A DNA stretch of 64,000 nt from Candidatus Dormiibacterota bacterium (lineage in GTDB: Bacteria; Chloroflexota; Dormibacteria; CF-121), in contig DASZZN010000023.1 in assembly GCA_035544955.1 (NCBI GenBank), forward strand, positions 42,812-106,811, read 5' to 3'. Both the position numbers and the translations under genes were made by a program. Of this stretch, positions 6,919-16,552 are shown piece after piece (within the stretch, counting starts at the first letter, position 1; every line of letters starts with the position of its first letter). The notes under the pieces are model-generated. The model worked only from the letters and a program-made list of their open reading frames with translations. It ran no database searches and was not told the origin of the DNA.

Positions 6919-9108
6919 CTAGTTTGTCGGGGAAGCGGGGCGGACGGGAGGCGGCGTCGGGGCTGGTGGCGGGGCCGGTGCCGGCGGCGGTGGCGGCGGG
7001 GCCCAGAGTGAGCAGGGCACGCCGTCCACTAGCGTGTCGGCGTAGGTCAGGTTATAGGGGTTGTAGCTCCAGAAACGACAGGTCGGCCACCCCAGCAGCG
7101 TCGATCGAACGTTCTCCGTGCCGGGCAGGAAGTAGTTCTGCCCGATCTGGTGCACGCCGGCGGGCTTTGCGTACCACTGGTCGGGCGTTGCGGCCAGTGC
7201 CTGCTGCATGAACCGATGCCAGATCGGCGCGGCGCCCACGATCCCCGTCGAGTTGTGACTGAGTGGGGTGTTATCCGGGTTGCCGATCCAGACCGCGGTC
7301 GCAAGCGTCGGGGTGAATCCGACCGTCCAGTTGTCACGGAAGGCCTGGGTGGTCCCGGTCTTGGCGGCGACGTGGCGCCCGGGGAGGGTCAGGTCGCCGT
7401 TGCAGCCGAACGACAGGCAGCGGTTGCGGTCGTCCGACATGATGGAGCCGATGATGAACGCGACGTCCTCGCTGATGGCGCGGTATTCGTTCTTGGCGGG
7501 GTCATAGGTGAAGACGTCCTTGCCGGTCGCGTCCTTGATCGACAACACCGGCGCCGGGGTGTGACGGACGCCGAGGGTCGCAAGGGTCGAGACACCGGTC
7601 ACCATGTCGAGAGGTGTGACTTCGTACCCGCCCAGCGTCAGGCTCAGCGAGTAGTTGTCGTCGGGCTGCGTCAGGTGGGTCACGCCCATCCGCCGCGCCA
7701 CGCTGAGGACGTTCGGGATGCCGACACGCAGCTCCGTTTTGACGGCGGGAATGTTCAGTGAGTTGCCCATCGCCATCTTCAGCGGCAGCACCCCGTGGTA
7801 CCTCAGGTCGTAGTTCAGAGGGATGTAGTGCTCGAAGCCGCTCGCGCCGCCCCACGTCGGGAAGACCAGGGGCGCGTCGAGGATGGGTGTCATCATGTTG
7901 AATTTGCCGCTTTCGATCGCGGCTGTGTAAGTGAAGATCTTGAAGGTCGAACCGGGCTGCCGCGGCGTATCTGCCATGTTGATCCAGCCACCCGGCCGGT
8001 TGTAGTCGTTGCCGCCGACCATCGCAAGGATCTCGCCGGTTTTTGGATCCATGCTGACCAGCGCGGCGTCGTGGAAGTTGTAGTAGTTGCCTTTCTGGGC
8101 GATCTGATCGCGGACGACTTGCTCGGCCAGCACTTGCAGATTCAGATCGAGCGAGGTGTACACCCGATAGCCGCGCCGGTCGCCAGGCTGGATATGGTAC
8201 TGCTGCCGCAACGTTTTCAGGACGTAGTCGACGAAGTAGGGAGCCTGGAAGTGATTGCTCGGCGGATAGATCTGCAGTTTTGTGGCATAGGCCGCGTCGG
8301 CCTCCTTCTGGCTGATGTAATGGTTTTCGACCATTGCACTCAGCACGGTGAACTGGCGCTGCTTTGCGGCTGCCAGGTTGACCAGCGGGTTGTACTGCGT
8401 CGGCGCCTGCGGCAGCCCGGCCAGCATGCTGGCCTGCGCCAGGGTCAGGTCGTGCGCGTTGGTTTGAAAGTAACTATGTGCGGCCGCCTCGATGCCGTAC
8501 GTCTGGCTGCCGTAGAAGATGGTATTCAGGTACATCTCGAGGATCTGGCTCTTCGAATAGTTTCTGTTGAGCTCGAGGGCCAGGACCGCCTCTTTCGACT
8601 TGCGCTGGATCGAGTTGTCCGGATGCGCGCCAATGAACAGCTGCTTGACGAGCTGCTGGCTGATCGTGCTGCCACCCTGTTTGATGCCGTGGTGCGAATA
8701 GTCGGCAAACGCCGCTCGCACGACGGCACCGAAGTCGACACCGCTATTCGAGTAGAAGCTGTGGTCCTCGACGGCGATGGTGGCGTTGATCACGTTGGGC
8801 GAGATGTAGCTGAGGGGGACAACCACGCGGTGGTCGCCCTGGTCGCCGACATCGGCGAGCAGGTTCCCGTGCCGGTCGAAGATCAGCATGTCCTGCGGAA
8901 GGCTGGTTGATGACAGCCCGGTCACTGAGGGAAGATCACCCACCGTTTGCGCCGCGATGGCCGGGACGGTCAGCAGCGGCAGCGACACCATGGCGATCAT
9001 GCCGACGACCACGTTGCGCTGCAGGTTCGCGCGGCGTCGGCGGTGCCACTCGCGGAGGTGATAGTCCGTATGCCGGTAGGAGTGCCGGCGCCCGTAGCAG
9101 CGCCTCAC
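6919..9108 (-). CDS. Class A penicillin-binding protein (glycosyltransferase/transpeptidase)
   Basis: A 729-residue bifunctional peptidoglycan synthase. A basic N-terminus precedes a membrane anchor at about 32-52. The GT51 domain has EDHSFYSNSGVD with the catalytic Glu at 114, and GGSTISQQLVKQ (146-157). The transpeptidase domain has the SxxK nucleophile in PGSTFK (Ser387/Lys390), SLN (450-452) and KTGTT (583-587). All catalytic motifs are intact. The C-terminus carries a short Pro-rich tail (about 700-725), common in high-GC Gram-positive-type PBPs. The ATG overlaps the stop of the small membrane-protein gene upstream (ATGA). It would build the wall outside the cytoplasmic membrane. Confidence 0.95.
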   Translation of the reverse strand: MRRCYGRRHSYRHTDYHLREWHRRRRANLQRNVVVGMIAMVSLPLLTVPAIAAQTVGDLPSVTGLSSTSLPQDMLIFDRHGNLLADVGDQGDHRVVVPLSYISPNVINATIAVEDHSFYSNSGVDFGAVVRAAFADYSHHGIKQGGSTISQQLVKQLFIGAHPDNSIQRKSKEAVLALELNRNYSKSQILEMYLNTIFYGSQTYGIEAAAHSYFQTNAHDLTLAQASMLAGLPQAPTQYNPLVNLAAAKQRQFTVLSAMVENHYISQKEADAAYATKLQIYPPSNHFQAPYFVDYVLKTLRQQYHIQPGDRRGYRVYTSLDLNLQVLAEQVVRDQIAQKGNYYNFHDAALVSMDPKTGEILAMVGGNDYNRPGGWINMADTPRQPGSTFKIFTYTAAIESGKFNMMTPILDAPLVFPTWGGASGFEHYIPLNYDLRYHGVLPLKMAMGNSLNIPAVKTELRVGIPNVLSVARRMGVTHLTQPDDNYSLSLTLGGYEVTPLDMVTGVSTLATLGVRHTPAPVLSIKDATGKDVFTYDPAKNEYRAISEDVAFIIGSIMSDDRNRCLSFGCNGDLTLPGRHVAAKTGTTQAFRDNWTVGFTPTLATAVWIGNPDNTPLSHNSTGIVGAAPIWHRFMQQALAATPDQWYAKPAGVHQIGQNYFLPGTENVRSTLLGWPTCRFWSYNPYNLTYADTLVDGVPCSLWAPPPPPPAPAPPPAPTPPPVRPASPTN

Positions 9109-9287
9109 GGGTTCACCAGGCCGTAGACGCCAGCGGCAACCAGCCAGCCGAGGACCAGGAAAAAGACGCTCCAGGCTCCCAAGCTAGCCAGCCATCGGGC
9201 GGCGGCCCGGGTCTTCCGCCGCCGGTTACGGCGCTCGAGCCGATGGCCGGGTTGGACGGCCGAACGATGTGCCCCCGCGATCGCCAT
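9105..9287 (-). CDS. Small single-pass membrane protein
   Basis: A 60-residue protein with a basic N-terminal half (HRLERRNRRRKTRAAARW) and one hydrophobic helix near residues 36-57. Its stop overlaps the PBP start by four bases, the translational-coupling arrangement seen elsewhere in the window, which argues that the ORF is real. Topology would place the basic part inside. I do not recognise a family. A role tied to the PBP (localisation or regulation) is inferred from gene order only. Confidence 0.55.
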   Translation of the reverse strand: MAIAGAHRSAVQPGHRLERRNRRRKTRAAARWLASLGAWSVFFLVLGWLVAAGVYGLVNP

Positions 9288-9335
9288 TGCTGCTTTCCCT
9301 GCCCTGACGTGTATTACGTTGGTCTCTGCGTTACA

Positions 9336-9364
9336 AGATTGTCACTTAGAGTTGGGCGTGTCAA
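9336..9364 (-). promoter_or_regulatory. Candidate promoter of the PBP operon
   Basis: On the minus strand a perfect TTGACA (9364-9359) is followed after 17 bp by CAATCT (9341-9336), a weak -10. It is the only good -35 hexamer in the 180-base gap upstream of the small membrane-protein gene. Confidence 0.35.
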
Positions 9365-9414
9365 GAAACAAGTTAAGTTATAGTCCGGGACTAAGATGCA
9401 CCGGTCGCACCCGG

Positions 9415-9435
9415 CGGGGGCAAGGCTAGCCCCCG
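9415..9435. terminator. GC-rich hairpin after the pentose phosphate operon
   Basis: CGGGGGC and GCCCCCG form a perfect 7-bp stem around a 7-base loop, about 32 bases downstream of the pgl stop on the minus strand. No U-run follows, so it is at best a hairpin-only or Rho-assisted terminator. Confidence 0.4.
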
Positions 9436-9466
9436 GAGGGCGAGTTGACCAACTGGAGTCTGGGTT

Positions 9467-10165
9467 CTAGCCGAGAGCCGGCTTGTCGACGATGAACACG
9501 AGCTCACCGTCCACCGGCTGCACGAGGCCAGCCGGGAGGGCGGGATCCCGGCGCAGCACCCCCGCGAGGGCGTCCCGTTTGGAGGCTCCCTGCACCATGA
9601 AGAGCACGGCCCGAGCCGCGTTGATCACCGGCAACGTCAGGGTCAGGCGCTCGGGCGGTGGCTTGGGCGCATCGTGAACGGCCGCGACGAGCGCCTGCGC
9701 CTCCCGGAGCGCCGGATCGCCCGGAAAGAGCGACGCCGTGTGCCCATCCTCCCCCAGACCTAGATGGATCACATCGAACCGCGGCCAGCCGCTCGCATCC
9801 GCTGGGACCCGGCGGAGGGCAGGCGTCGGATCGCCGACCAGGGGAAACACGTGATCGGGTGGGATCGGCACGTGCTCGAGCAGTGCCGCCTTCGCCATCG
9901 CATAGTTGCTCGCCGGATCATCGAGTGGCACCTGCCGCTCGTCCGACCAGTTGACGAACACCGACGCCCAGGGAAGACTATCGCGATAGGGCGGCAGGGC
10001 CAGCCGCTGGTAGCACCCTCGAGGCGTCTCGCCCCCGGCGAGGGCCAGGTAACAGGCCAAGCGCCTCGTCACGGCACCGATGATTCGCTCGGCGGTCCAG
10101 GACGCCGCCGCCTCGGCGAGCTCGGCCGGTCCGGCGACGACCAGCGGAGTGATCGCGGCGGCCAC
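9467..10165 (-). CDS. pgl: 6-phosphogluconolactonase
   Basis: A 232-residue DevB/SOL-type lactonase that hydrolyses 6-phosphogluconolactone, the Zwf product, to 6-phosphogluconate. Family signatures are VNWSDERQVPLDDPASNY in the middle and GLGEDGHTASLFPG towards the C-terminal half. Length is normal. It starts with GTG eight bases after the opcA stop and is the last gene of the tal-pgi/gnd/zwf/opcA/pgl operon. A GC-rich hairpin follows it. Confidence 0.92.
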   Translation of the reverse strand: MAAAITPLVVAGPAELAEAAASWTAERIIGAVTRRLACYLALAGGETPRGCYQRLALPPYRDSLPWASVFVNWSDERQVPLDDPASNYAMAKAALLEHVPIPPDHVFPLVGDPTPALRRVPADASGWPRFDVIHLGLGEDGHTASLFPGDPALREAQALVAAVHDAPKPPPERLTLTLPVINAARAVLFMVQGASKRDALAGVLRRDPALPAGLVQPVDGELVFIVDKPALG

Positions 10166-10173
10166 GGTGGCGC

Positions 10174-11229
10174 TTACTGCAGCGCGGCCGCGAGCGCCTG
10201 TTCGAAGAGCACGTCGTGGCCCGGCAGGGTCAGCTCAATGCCCAGCAGCTCCTCGGTTGCCCGCGATTCGAGACGCACGGTCCGCTCGGCAAGCTCCTGA
10301 TCGTCAAGCCGGATCTGCGTCGAGAGGCGGCCGCCTCGAAGCCGGCTCATGCTGAAACGGGCGGGGCCCTCATCGCCACCGGTGTAAATCAAGAGGCGAT
10401 GGACCCCGTGCTCGAGCGAATCATCGGCTCGAAACTCCAGCGGCACGTCGATGCCGACCGTCGCCATCCGGCTACGCATCCAGCCTCCAAGCAGCCGCGC
10501 CTGGGCCGTCAATCCGTCGCTTCCGTGAAAGATGGAGACCCCGTGAATGTGGCCCAGGCGGACGAGCATGTTCGGCATGTCGAAGAACTGCGCCGCGACG
10601 TGCCTCCAGGCGACGAGCCGGGCCCAGTTGAGGTCGCCGATCGACGCCCGTGCGTTCTTCCGGCGGGCCACCTCGAGAAGGCGTGTGAGGTCCCTATCAT
10701 CGAAGCCCTCGTCGGTATCGACAATCAGTCGATCGGCCAGCGCGCACAGATCGTCGAACAACGGGTTATCGAACTCCGGGCGCCCCGGCCACCACAGGAT
10801 CACGGGGAGATCGGGAATCAGCAGTGGCGCGGCCACGCTGGCCAGGTGCCGGGCGGGCTCGCCGTGCGCGTGCAGGATCACGCGTTCGGTGCTGACCCGA
10901 TGGCCGCTTTCGGTCCGCTCCTGGGCGGACACTTCAGCCTCCAGCTTGTCGGCTTCGCGGGTGTGCTGCGCAAGGAGGATCAGGGTCCGTGAAGGGTGGG
11001 TCACCGAGAGTCGGTCGAGCACGCTCGTGACGGCGCCCAGCTCGGGCTCATTGCTCACTACGGTGATCAGGTTGAGGACGCTGGCACGGGCTTCCGCCGC
11101 GGCGTGCTGCGCGGCCTCGCTTCCCGCGCCATCGTCGTGCAACCCCCATCGGACCTGGTCCAGCTCTTCCTGGATGGAATGGACGTCGACAAAGGACCGG
11201 GTGGTCAGCTCGGTGTGATCGTTGCTCAT
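10174..11229 (-). CDS. opcA: Glucose-6-phosphate dehydrogenase assembly protein OpcA
   Basis: A 351-residue OpcA-family protein, required in cyanobacteria and actinobacteria for assembly or redox-dependent activation of Zwf. Recognisable segments are HAHGEPARHLASVAAPLL, DLPVILWWPG and LIVDTDEGF. The reading frame is open further upstream, but the start chosen (MSNDHTEL) overlaps the zwf TGA by four bases (ATGA), and the extra upstream residues look like out-of-frame zwf sequence. Order zwf-opcA-pgl is the classical actinobacterial arrangement. It has no known catalytic function of its own. Confidence 0.9.
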   Translation of the reverse strand: MSNDHTELTTRSFVDVHSIQEELDQVRWGLHDDGAGSEAAQHAAAEARASVLNLITVVSNEPELGAVTSVLDRLSVTHPSRTLILLAQHTREADKLEAEVSAQERTESGHRVSTERVILHAHGEPARHLASVAAPLLIPDLPVILWWPGRPEFDNPLFDDLCALADRLIVDTDEGFDDRDLTRLLEVARRKNARASIGDLNWARLVAWRHVAAQFFDMPNMLVRLGHIHGVSIFHGSDGLTAQARLLGGWMRSRMATVGIDVPLEFRADDSLEHGVHRLLIYTGGDEGPARFSMSRLRGGRLSTQIRLDDQELAERTVRLESRATEELLGIELTLPGHDVLFEQALAAALQ

Positions 11230-12770
11230 GGCCGCCTCCAGCGCCGGCCGTCCTGCTCGATCAGCGCGTCGGCCTCGGGCGGCCCCCAGATGCCAGCGGC
11301 ATAGTTGGGGAATGCCGGCGGCGGCTGCGACGCCCACCCCGCCTCGATCCGGTCGACCAGGGCCCAGGCGCGCTCCACTTCATCTTCTCGGGCAAAGAGG
11401 GTCGCGTCGCCCAGCATGCAGTCGAGCACCAGGCGCTCGTACGCGTCGGGAGACTCGACCATGAAAGACGAGCCGTAGAAAAAGTCCATGTTGACGGTGC
11501 GCAAGCGCATCACCGGGCCGGGAATCTTGGCGGCGATCTTCAGCGAGGCCCCCTCATGGGGCTGGATTCGCATCACCAGTACGTTGGGCGTCAACTCCTG
11601 GACGGCGGTCTTCGCAAAGGGCAGGTGCGGCGGGTTCTTGAACTGGATCGCGATCTCGGACGCACGGCTCGGCAACCGCTTGCCGGTGCGCAAATAGAAG
11701 GGCGTATCGGCCCAGCGCCAGTTGTCGATCTTGAGCCGGACCGCGACGAAGGTCTCCGTGTTTGACGTGGGTGAGACGTTCACCTCCTGCTGGTAGCCGG
11801 GCACCTGCTGGCCGGCCACCCAACCAGGGCCGTACTGGCCGCGCACGACGTCACTCGCGACGTCGATCGGACGGATCGACTTGAGGACTTTGACCTTCTC
11901 GTCCCGCACGCTGTCGGCATCGAAGTTGGGGGGTGCCTCCATGGCGGCGATGCTGAGGAGCTGCATCAGGTGGTTCTGGAAGATGTCACGCAGGGCGCCC
12001 GAGGTCTCGTAGTACTTGCCACGCCGTTCGATGCCGATGTCCTCCGCCACCGTGATCTGCACGTGGTCGACGTAGCGCCGGTTCCAGATGGGCTCGAAGA
12101 TCCCGTTGGCAAAGCGGAAGACCAAAACGTTTTGCACGGTCTCTTTTCCCAGGTAGTGATCGATGCGATAGATCTGCTGTTCACTGAACACCGCGTGGAT
12201 CGCCTGGTTCAGCGCCTGGGCACTCTTCAGGTCGTTGCCGAATGGCTTCTCGATGACGACCCGTTTCCAGCCATCGCCGCCCTTGGCGATGCCAGACGCT
12301 CCAAGCCGGTCGATGATGACGGAAAAGAACTGGGGCGCGGTCGCCAGGTAGAACACGCGGTTGCCGGCGGTTCCCCGCTCGCGATCCAACCGCTCGAGCT
12401 CGGCGGCCAGCCGGCCGTATCCCTCCTGGTCGTCGAAGGGCATCCGGACGTAGGAGATTCCTTCGGCGAGGCTTTGCCAGACGGCGCGATCGACCGGCTG
12501 GCTTCGCGAGAACTTCTGCACGGCCTGCTCCATGTGCGCGCGGAACTCGTCTTCGGTGAGGGCCGTGTCGGCGACGCCGATCACGCTGAAGCCGGACGGG
12601 AGATAGCGATTGAGGGCGAGGTTGTAGAGGGCGGGCATCAGTTTGCGCGCGGTCAGGTCCCCCGAGGCACCGAAGATCACCATCGCCGCCGGGTCCGGCG
12701 TGCGCGGCAGCAGAATCAGCCCGTCCCGCAAGACATTCTGGGTCAGCGGTGCGGTCGTGGCCTGGGCCAT
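11226..12770 (-). CDS. zwf: Glucose-6-phosphate 1-dehydrogenase
   Basis: A 514-residue enzyme that oxidises glucose-6-phosphate to the lactone with NAD(P)+. The N-terminal Rossmann fingerprint is IFGASGDLTARKLMPALYNL (about 33-52), and the active-site signature RIDHYLGKETVQNV is intact with its His and Lys. The C-terminal domain (from about 190) is complete and length is typical. It begins two bases after the gnd stop and overlaps opcA by four bases. It is the entry enzyme of the oxidative pentose phosphate branch encoded here. Confidence 0.97.
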   Translation of the reverse strand: MAQATTAPLTQNVLRDGLILLPRTPDPAAMVIFGASGDLTARKLMPALYNLALNRYLPSGFSVIGVADTALTEDEFRAHMEQAVQKFSRSQPVDRAVWQSLAEGISYVRMPFDDQEGYGRLAAELERLDRERGTAGNRVFYLATAPQFFSVIIDRLGASGIAKGGDGWKRVVIEKPFGNDLKSAQALNQAIHAVFSEQQIYRIDHYLGKETVQNVLVFRFANGIFEPIWNRRYVDHVQITVAEDIGIERRGKYYETSGALRDIFQNHLMQLLSIAAMEAPPNFDADSVRDEKVKVLKSIRPIDVASDVVRGQYGPGWVAGQQVPGYQQEVNVSPTSNTETFVAVRLKIDNWRWADTPFYLRTGKRLPSRASEIAIQFKNPPHLPFAKTAVQELTPNVLVMRIQPHEGASLKIAAKIPGPVMRLRTVNMDFFYGSSFMVESPDAYERLVLDCMLGDATLFAREDEVERAWALVDRIEAGWASQPPPAFPNYAAGIWGPPEADALIEQDGRRWRRP

Positions 12771-12772
12771 TG

Positions 12773-13669
12773 CTATTCAGTCCTCACGGGGTGCCCGCCA
12801 AATTCATTGCGCAGCGCTGCCAGGACCTTGGCGCTGAAGGAATCGTCCTGGCGCGACCGGTAGCGCATGAAGAGGCTCATCGCCAGTGCCGGCGCGGGCA
12901 CGGCATGCTCCAGCGCTTCCTCGAGTGTCCAGCGGCCTTCGCCCGAGTCCTCGACGTAGCCCTTGATGTGAGCCAGGTCGGGATCGCGTGCGAAGGCGTC
13001 CTCGGCGAGCTCGAGCACCCAGGAACGGATGACGCTGCCATGGTTCCAGAGGCGCGTGAGCTGGACAAGGTCGAAACCGAAAGACGCGGCTTTCAAGACT
13101 TCGAATCCTTCCGCGTAACTCTGCAGCATCGAGTACTCGATGCCGTTATGCACCATCTTGGCGTAGTGCCCGGCACCGGAGGGGCCGACGTAGGCATACC
13201 CGTCAGGCGGCGCGAGCGTCTGAAAAATGGGCTCGACCTGTTTGAAGACCGCCTCGTTGCCGCCGACCATCAGGTTGAAGCCGACCTTGAGGCCCCAGAT
13301 GCCTCCGCTGACGCCGCAATCCAGAAATTCCACCTGCTGCGAGCGCAGGGTTTCCGCGCGGCGCATCGAGTCTTTGTAGTTCGAGTTGCCGCCATCGACG
13401 ATGATGTCGCCCGGCGAGAGGATGGCGGACAAGCGCTGGATGGTGTCATCGATCGGAGCGCCGGCTGGAATCATCAGCCAGAAGATGCGCGGGGCCTTGA
13501 GCTTCTGGCCGAGATCTTCGAGGCTGCTCGCTCCGGTCGCACCCTTGCTGGCAAGCGTCGCAATGGCATCGGCGGATCGATCGAAGACCACGACCTGGTG
13601 GCCGCCCTGCATCAGGCGGATGGTCATGCCCGATCCCATCCGCCCGAGGCCGATCATCGCTAATTCCAT
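12773..13669 (-). CDS. gnd: 6-phosphogluconate dehydrogenase, decarboxylating (short type)
   Basis: A 298-residue dimeric-short-type (YqeC-like) 6-phosphogluconate dehydrogenase giving ribulose-5-phosphate, CO2 and NAD(P)H. The N-terminal GLGRMGSGM (about 7-15) is the dinucleotide-binding loop; DGGNSNYKDS and the GPSGAGHYAKMVHNGIEY segment, with its catalytic Lys, are the substrate-binding motifs. The protein is much shorter than the 470-residue E. coli Gnd, lacking the second helical repeat, as in the NAD-preferring short class. It lies 25 bases after tal-pgi and two bases before zwf. Confidence 0.94.
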   Translation of the reverse strand: MELAMIGLGRMGSGMTIRLMQGGHQVVVFDRSADAIATLASKGATGASSLEDLGQKLKAPRIFWLMIPAGAPIDDTIQRLSAILSPGDIIVDGGNSNYKDSMRRAETLRSQQVEFLDCGVSGGIWGLKVGFNLMVGGNEAVFKQVEPIFQTLAPPDGYAYVGPSGAGHYAKMVHNGIEYSMLQSYAEGFEVLKAASFGFDLVQLTRLWNHGSVIRSWVLELAEDAFARDPDLAHIKGYVEDSGEGRWTLEEALEHAVPAPALAMSLFMRYRSRQDDSFSAKVLAALRNEFGGHPVRTE

Positions 13670-13694
13670 TTACGCCTCAAACGCTCGCATGGCA

Positions 13695-16490
13695 CTAAAG
13701 CGCGGCTCGCGTCGGCCGGCGGGCCGGTGCGCCGACGGACTGACCGAAATTGACCAGGCCCTGCGCCACATCACGGACCTGGACGCGAAGCACGCGCCGC
13801 CCGTGGTTGCGCAGCGCCTGGAAATCACCAAGGGCCTGAGCTTGCTTGAGAACACCAAATGTGAACTTCTCGCCAGGAATCGGCAGATCATCCGGATCAT
13901 CGCCAACCAGCTGGAGGAAGACGCCGCTGTTGGGGCCGCCCTTGTGCAGCTGGCCGGTCGAGTGCAGGTAGCGTGGCCCGTAACCCACAGTCGTTGCCAC
14001 CCGGTATTTGTCACGGATGGCGAGCCGGATCGCGTCGAGCGCGCGGTCGTGCTCCGCGTTGGGTGTGATAAAGGCCAGCAGGGCCAGGTAGTCGCCGGCC
14101 CGCACCTGACCGAGCAGGGCCTGAATCGCCGCCTCGAGGGTCGCCCCCGCCTGGCCGGCCCACCTGATCCCCTCGCCGACGGTCGGCGGATTGCCCTCGC
14201 TCAGGACTTTCTTGGTGAGATCCTTCGCCTCCTGCACGTTCGGCTGGTCGAAGACGTTGATGCCCAGGATCGCGCCCGCGACCGCAATCGCATACTCCCA
14301 GCGGAAGAACTCCGCCCCGATGGCGAGCGGGTCGCTTAGCTTGAGAGTAACAACCGGATGCCCGGCCTTGCCGAGCGCCGTCAACGCCGCAGGCTCATCG
14401 TCACCCGGCAGCGCCAGCCGGACGAAGAGGCGATCAGTGCCATAGACCTGCGGGGGACCCAGCGCTTCGTCCGCGACCGGCACCAGGCCCTTGCCTTCTT
14501 TGCCGGTGCTCTCGGCGATCAGCTGCTCCGCCCACACACCGAAACTCTGTACCGCGGAGGGCGTAACAATCGTGATCTTGTCCCGCCCGACCATTGCCGC
14601 CTCGGCGAAGACCGCCCCCAGCCAGGCTCCCGGGTTCTCGCCCACCGGGACGGAGGGGGAACACGCCCGCATCATGGTCGCCGCTCGGTCGAGCAGGTCC
14701 GAAAGGTCCACCCCACCCAGCGCGGCCGGCACCAGGCCAAAGTACGAAAGGGCCGAGTACCGGCCGCCGATATCCGGGGGGTTGAGAAAGGTGCGGCGGA
14801 ATCCTCGCCGTGAAGCCTCGTCGGCCAGCGATGTCCCCGGGTCGGTAATCGCGATAAACTGCTTCCCTTTCTGCCCCGTCTGCTGCCAGAAGTAACGATA
14901 GTGCGACAGCGTCTCCAGCGTGGTCCCCGATTTGGAGGCGACGATGAAGACCGTCTTGCGAACATCGATCGCCTTCTCCATGGCGATGATGGCGGCGGGA
15001 TCCGTGGTGTCAAGGACATGCACGTCGAGCGCGCCCTTGGGCGCCCCGAAGGTTTGCCGGAAGACTTCCGGAGCGAGGCTGCTGCCGCCCATCCCCATCA
15101 GGAGGACGTCGCTGAATTCCTCGCCAACCAGCTCTTTGCGCAATGCCTCGAGCTCGGGGACGCGTTTCTCCATCCGGTCAGCAACCTGGAGCCAGCCCAG
15201 CCGCTCGCGGATCTCACTTTCGGCACTCCCGTTCGACTTCCAGAGCCCGGCATCCTTCTCGGCGATCCGGCGAACGACCGCCGCCTGCTCCAGTTGTTGC
15301 AGGCGACTATTGACCGAGGCGTCGAGTGCACCCAGTTGTGCCTCGTGGGCACCGACCGATCCCTTTTTCAGCTCCTTCTTCTTGTTCGTGATCTCTTCGA
15401 GTAGCTTGTCGATCGAATCGGCGAACAGCTTGACGCCATCGATGCGCAGGTCAGAGGTGACTTTGTCCATGTCGATGCCAATCGCCGCCAGATCGCTCAG
15501 AACCTTGTGGGCGCCATCGACATTTTCGAGCAGGCTGGGACGAACCTCGCCATGCTCCTTGAAGGCCATCATGGTTTGCTGCGGCATGGTGTTGACCGTC
15601 TCCGGGCCGATCAGTTCCTCGACGTACATCACATCGCTGTAGGCAGGATTCTTGGTTCCGGTGCTGGCCCAGAGGCAGCGTTGCACCGACGCGCCCTCCG
15701 CCCGAAGGTCGGCGAACTCGGGCCCATTGAAGATCCGCTGGAATGCCTGGTAGGCCATCTTCGCGTTGGCAACGGCGGCCTTACCCATGAGCTGCTGCAA
15801 CCTCGCCCGTTCCGCCGGATCCTTGGCGGCGGCGATCTTCTGCTCGAGCAGCTTGTCGACGGCGGTATCGACGCGACTCACAAAGAAGCTCGCGACCGAG
15901 GCGACGTCGACGGGGTGCCCCTGCCGCATGCGCTGCTGCAAGCCGCGGATGAAGGCGCGGGCGACGTCTTCATAGACTTTGACCGAGAACATCAGCGTGA
16001 TGTTGATGTTCAGGCCGTCGGCGATGCATTGCTCGATCGCGGGGAGTCCGGCGTCCGTCGCCGGGATCTTGATGAAGATATTCGGTCGCCCAACGCGATC
16101 GAACAGGTCGTGGGCCATCGCGATCGTCCCCTTGGTGTCGTCGGCGACCCGTGGCAACACTTCGATGCTGACGTAACCGTCCTTGTGCTTGGTCTGGTCG
16201 TAGACGGGCTTGAGCACGTCGGCAGCCATCTGGATGTCCTCGACGATCAGGCTCAGCATGATCTCCTCGTCGGGGCTGCCGGCCTCCACCAGCGTGCGGA
16301 GTGCGTCATCGTAATCGCTGCTGCCGCCGATCGCCTTCTCGAAAATCGTGGGGTTGGAGGTCATGCCCACCACGGCATCCTCCTCGATCATTCGTTTGAG
16401 CTCGCCGGACGTCATCAGGCTCCGGCGGATGTAGTCGAGCCAGACGCTGGTGCCTGCCTCGTAAAGCTCGAATAAGGGGTTCTTCGCCAT
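13695..16490 (-). CDS. Bifunctional transaldolase / phosphoglucose isomerase
   Basis: A 931-residue fusion. Residues 1 to about 365 are a transaldolase with the Schiff-base Lys in IFIKIPATDAG (Lys141) and the TSNPTIF motif (44-50). After a helical linker, the rest is a phosphoglucose isomerase with two SIS-type halves, including VFIVASKSGTTLETL, the phosphate-binding loop. The fusion links non-oxidative pentose phosphate flux (sedoheptulose-7-P to fructose-6-P) directly to fructose-6-P/glucose-6-P exchange, so recycled hexose can re-enter the downstream zwf step. A strong GGAGGAG precedes the ATG. It leads the five-gene operon. Such fusions are known in some high-GC lineages. Confidence 0.95.
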   Translation of the reverse strand: MAKNPLFELYEAGTSVWLDYIRRSLMTSGELKRMIEEDAVVGMTSNPTIFEKAIGGSSDYDDALRTLVEAGSPDEEIMLSLIVEDIQMAADVLKPVYDQTKHKDGYVSIEVLPRVADDTKGTIAMAHDLFDRVGRPNIFIKIPATDAGLPAIEQCIADGLNINITLMFSVKVYEDVARAFIRGLQQRMRQGHPVDVASVASFFVSRVDTAVDKLLEQKIAAAKDPAERARLQQLMGKAAVANAKMAYQAFQRIFNGPEFADLRAEGASVQRCLWASTGTKNPAYSDVMYVEELIGPETVNTMPQQTMMAFKEHGEVRPSLLENVDGAHKVLSDLAAIGIDMDKVTSDLRIDGVKLFADSIDKLLEEITNKKKELKKGSVGAHEAQLGALDASVNSRLQQLEQAAVVRRIAEKDAGLWKSNGSAESEIRERLGWLQVADRMEKRVPELEALRKELVGEEFSDVLLMGMGGSSLAPEVFRQTFGAPKGALDVHVLDTTDPAAIIAMEKAIDVRKTVFIVASKSGTTLETLSHYRYFWQQTGQKGKQFIAITDPGTSLADEASRRGFRRTFLNPPDIGGRYSALSYFGLVPAALGGVDLSDLLDRAATMMRACSPSVPVGENPGAWLGAVFAEAAMVGRDKITIVTPSAVQSFGVWAEQLIAESTGKEGKGLVPVADEALGPPQVYGTDRLFVRLALPGDDEPAALTALGKAGHPVVTLKLSDPLAIGAEFFRWEYAIAVAGAILGINVFDQPNVQEAKDLTKKVLSEGNPPTVGEGIRWAGQAGATLEAAIQALLGQVRAGDYLALLAFITPNAEHDRALDAIRLAIRDKYRVATTVGYGPRYLHSTGQLHKGGPNSGVFLQLVGDDPDDLPIPGEKFTFGVLKQAQALGDFQALRNHGRRVLRVQVRDVAQGLVNFGQSVGAPARRPTRAAL

Positions 16491-16552
16491 CGCTCCTCCT
16501 ATGGCCCGAGCGCTGTGGGGCCACGTACTAGAGTCTCACACCGCGCGGTGGC

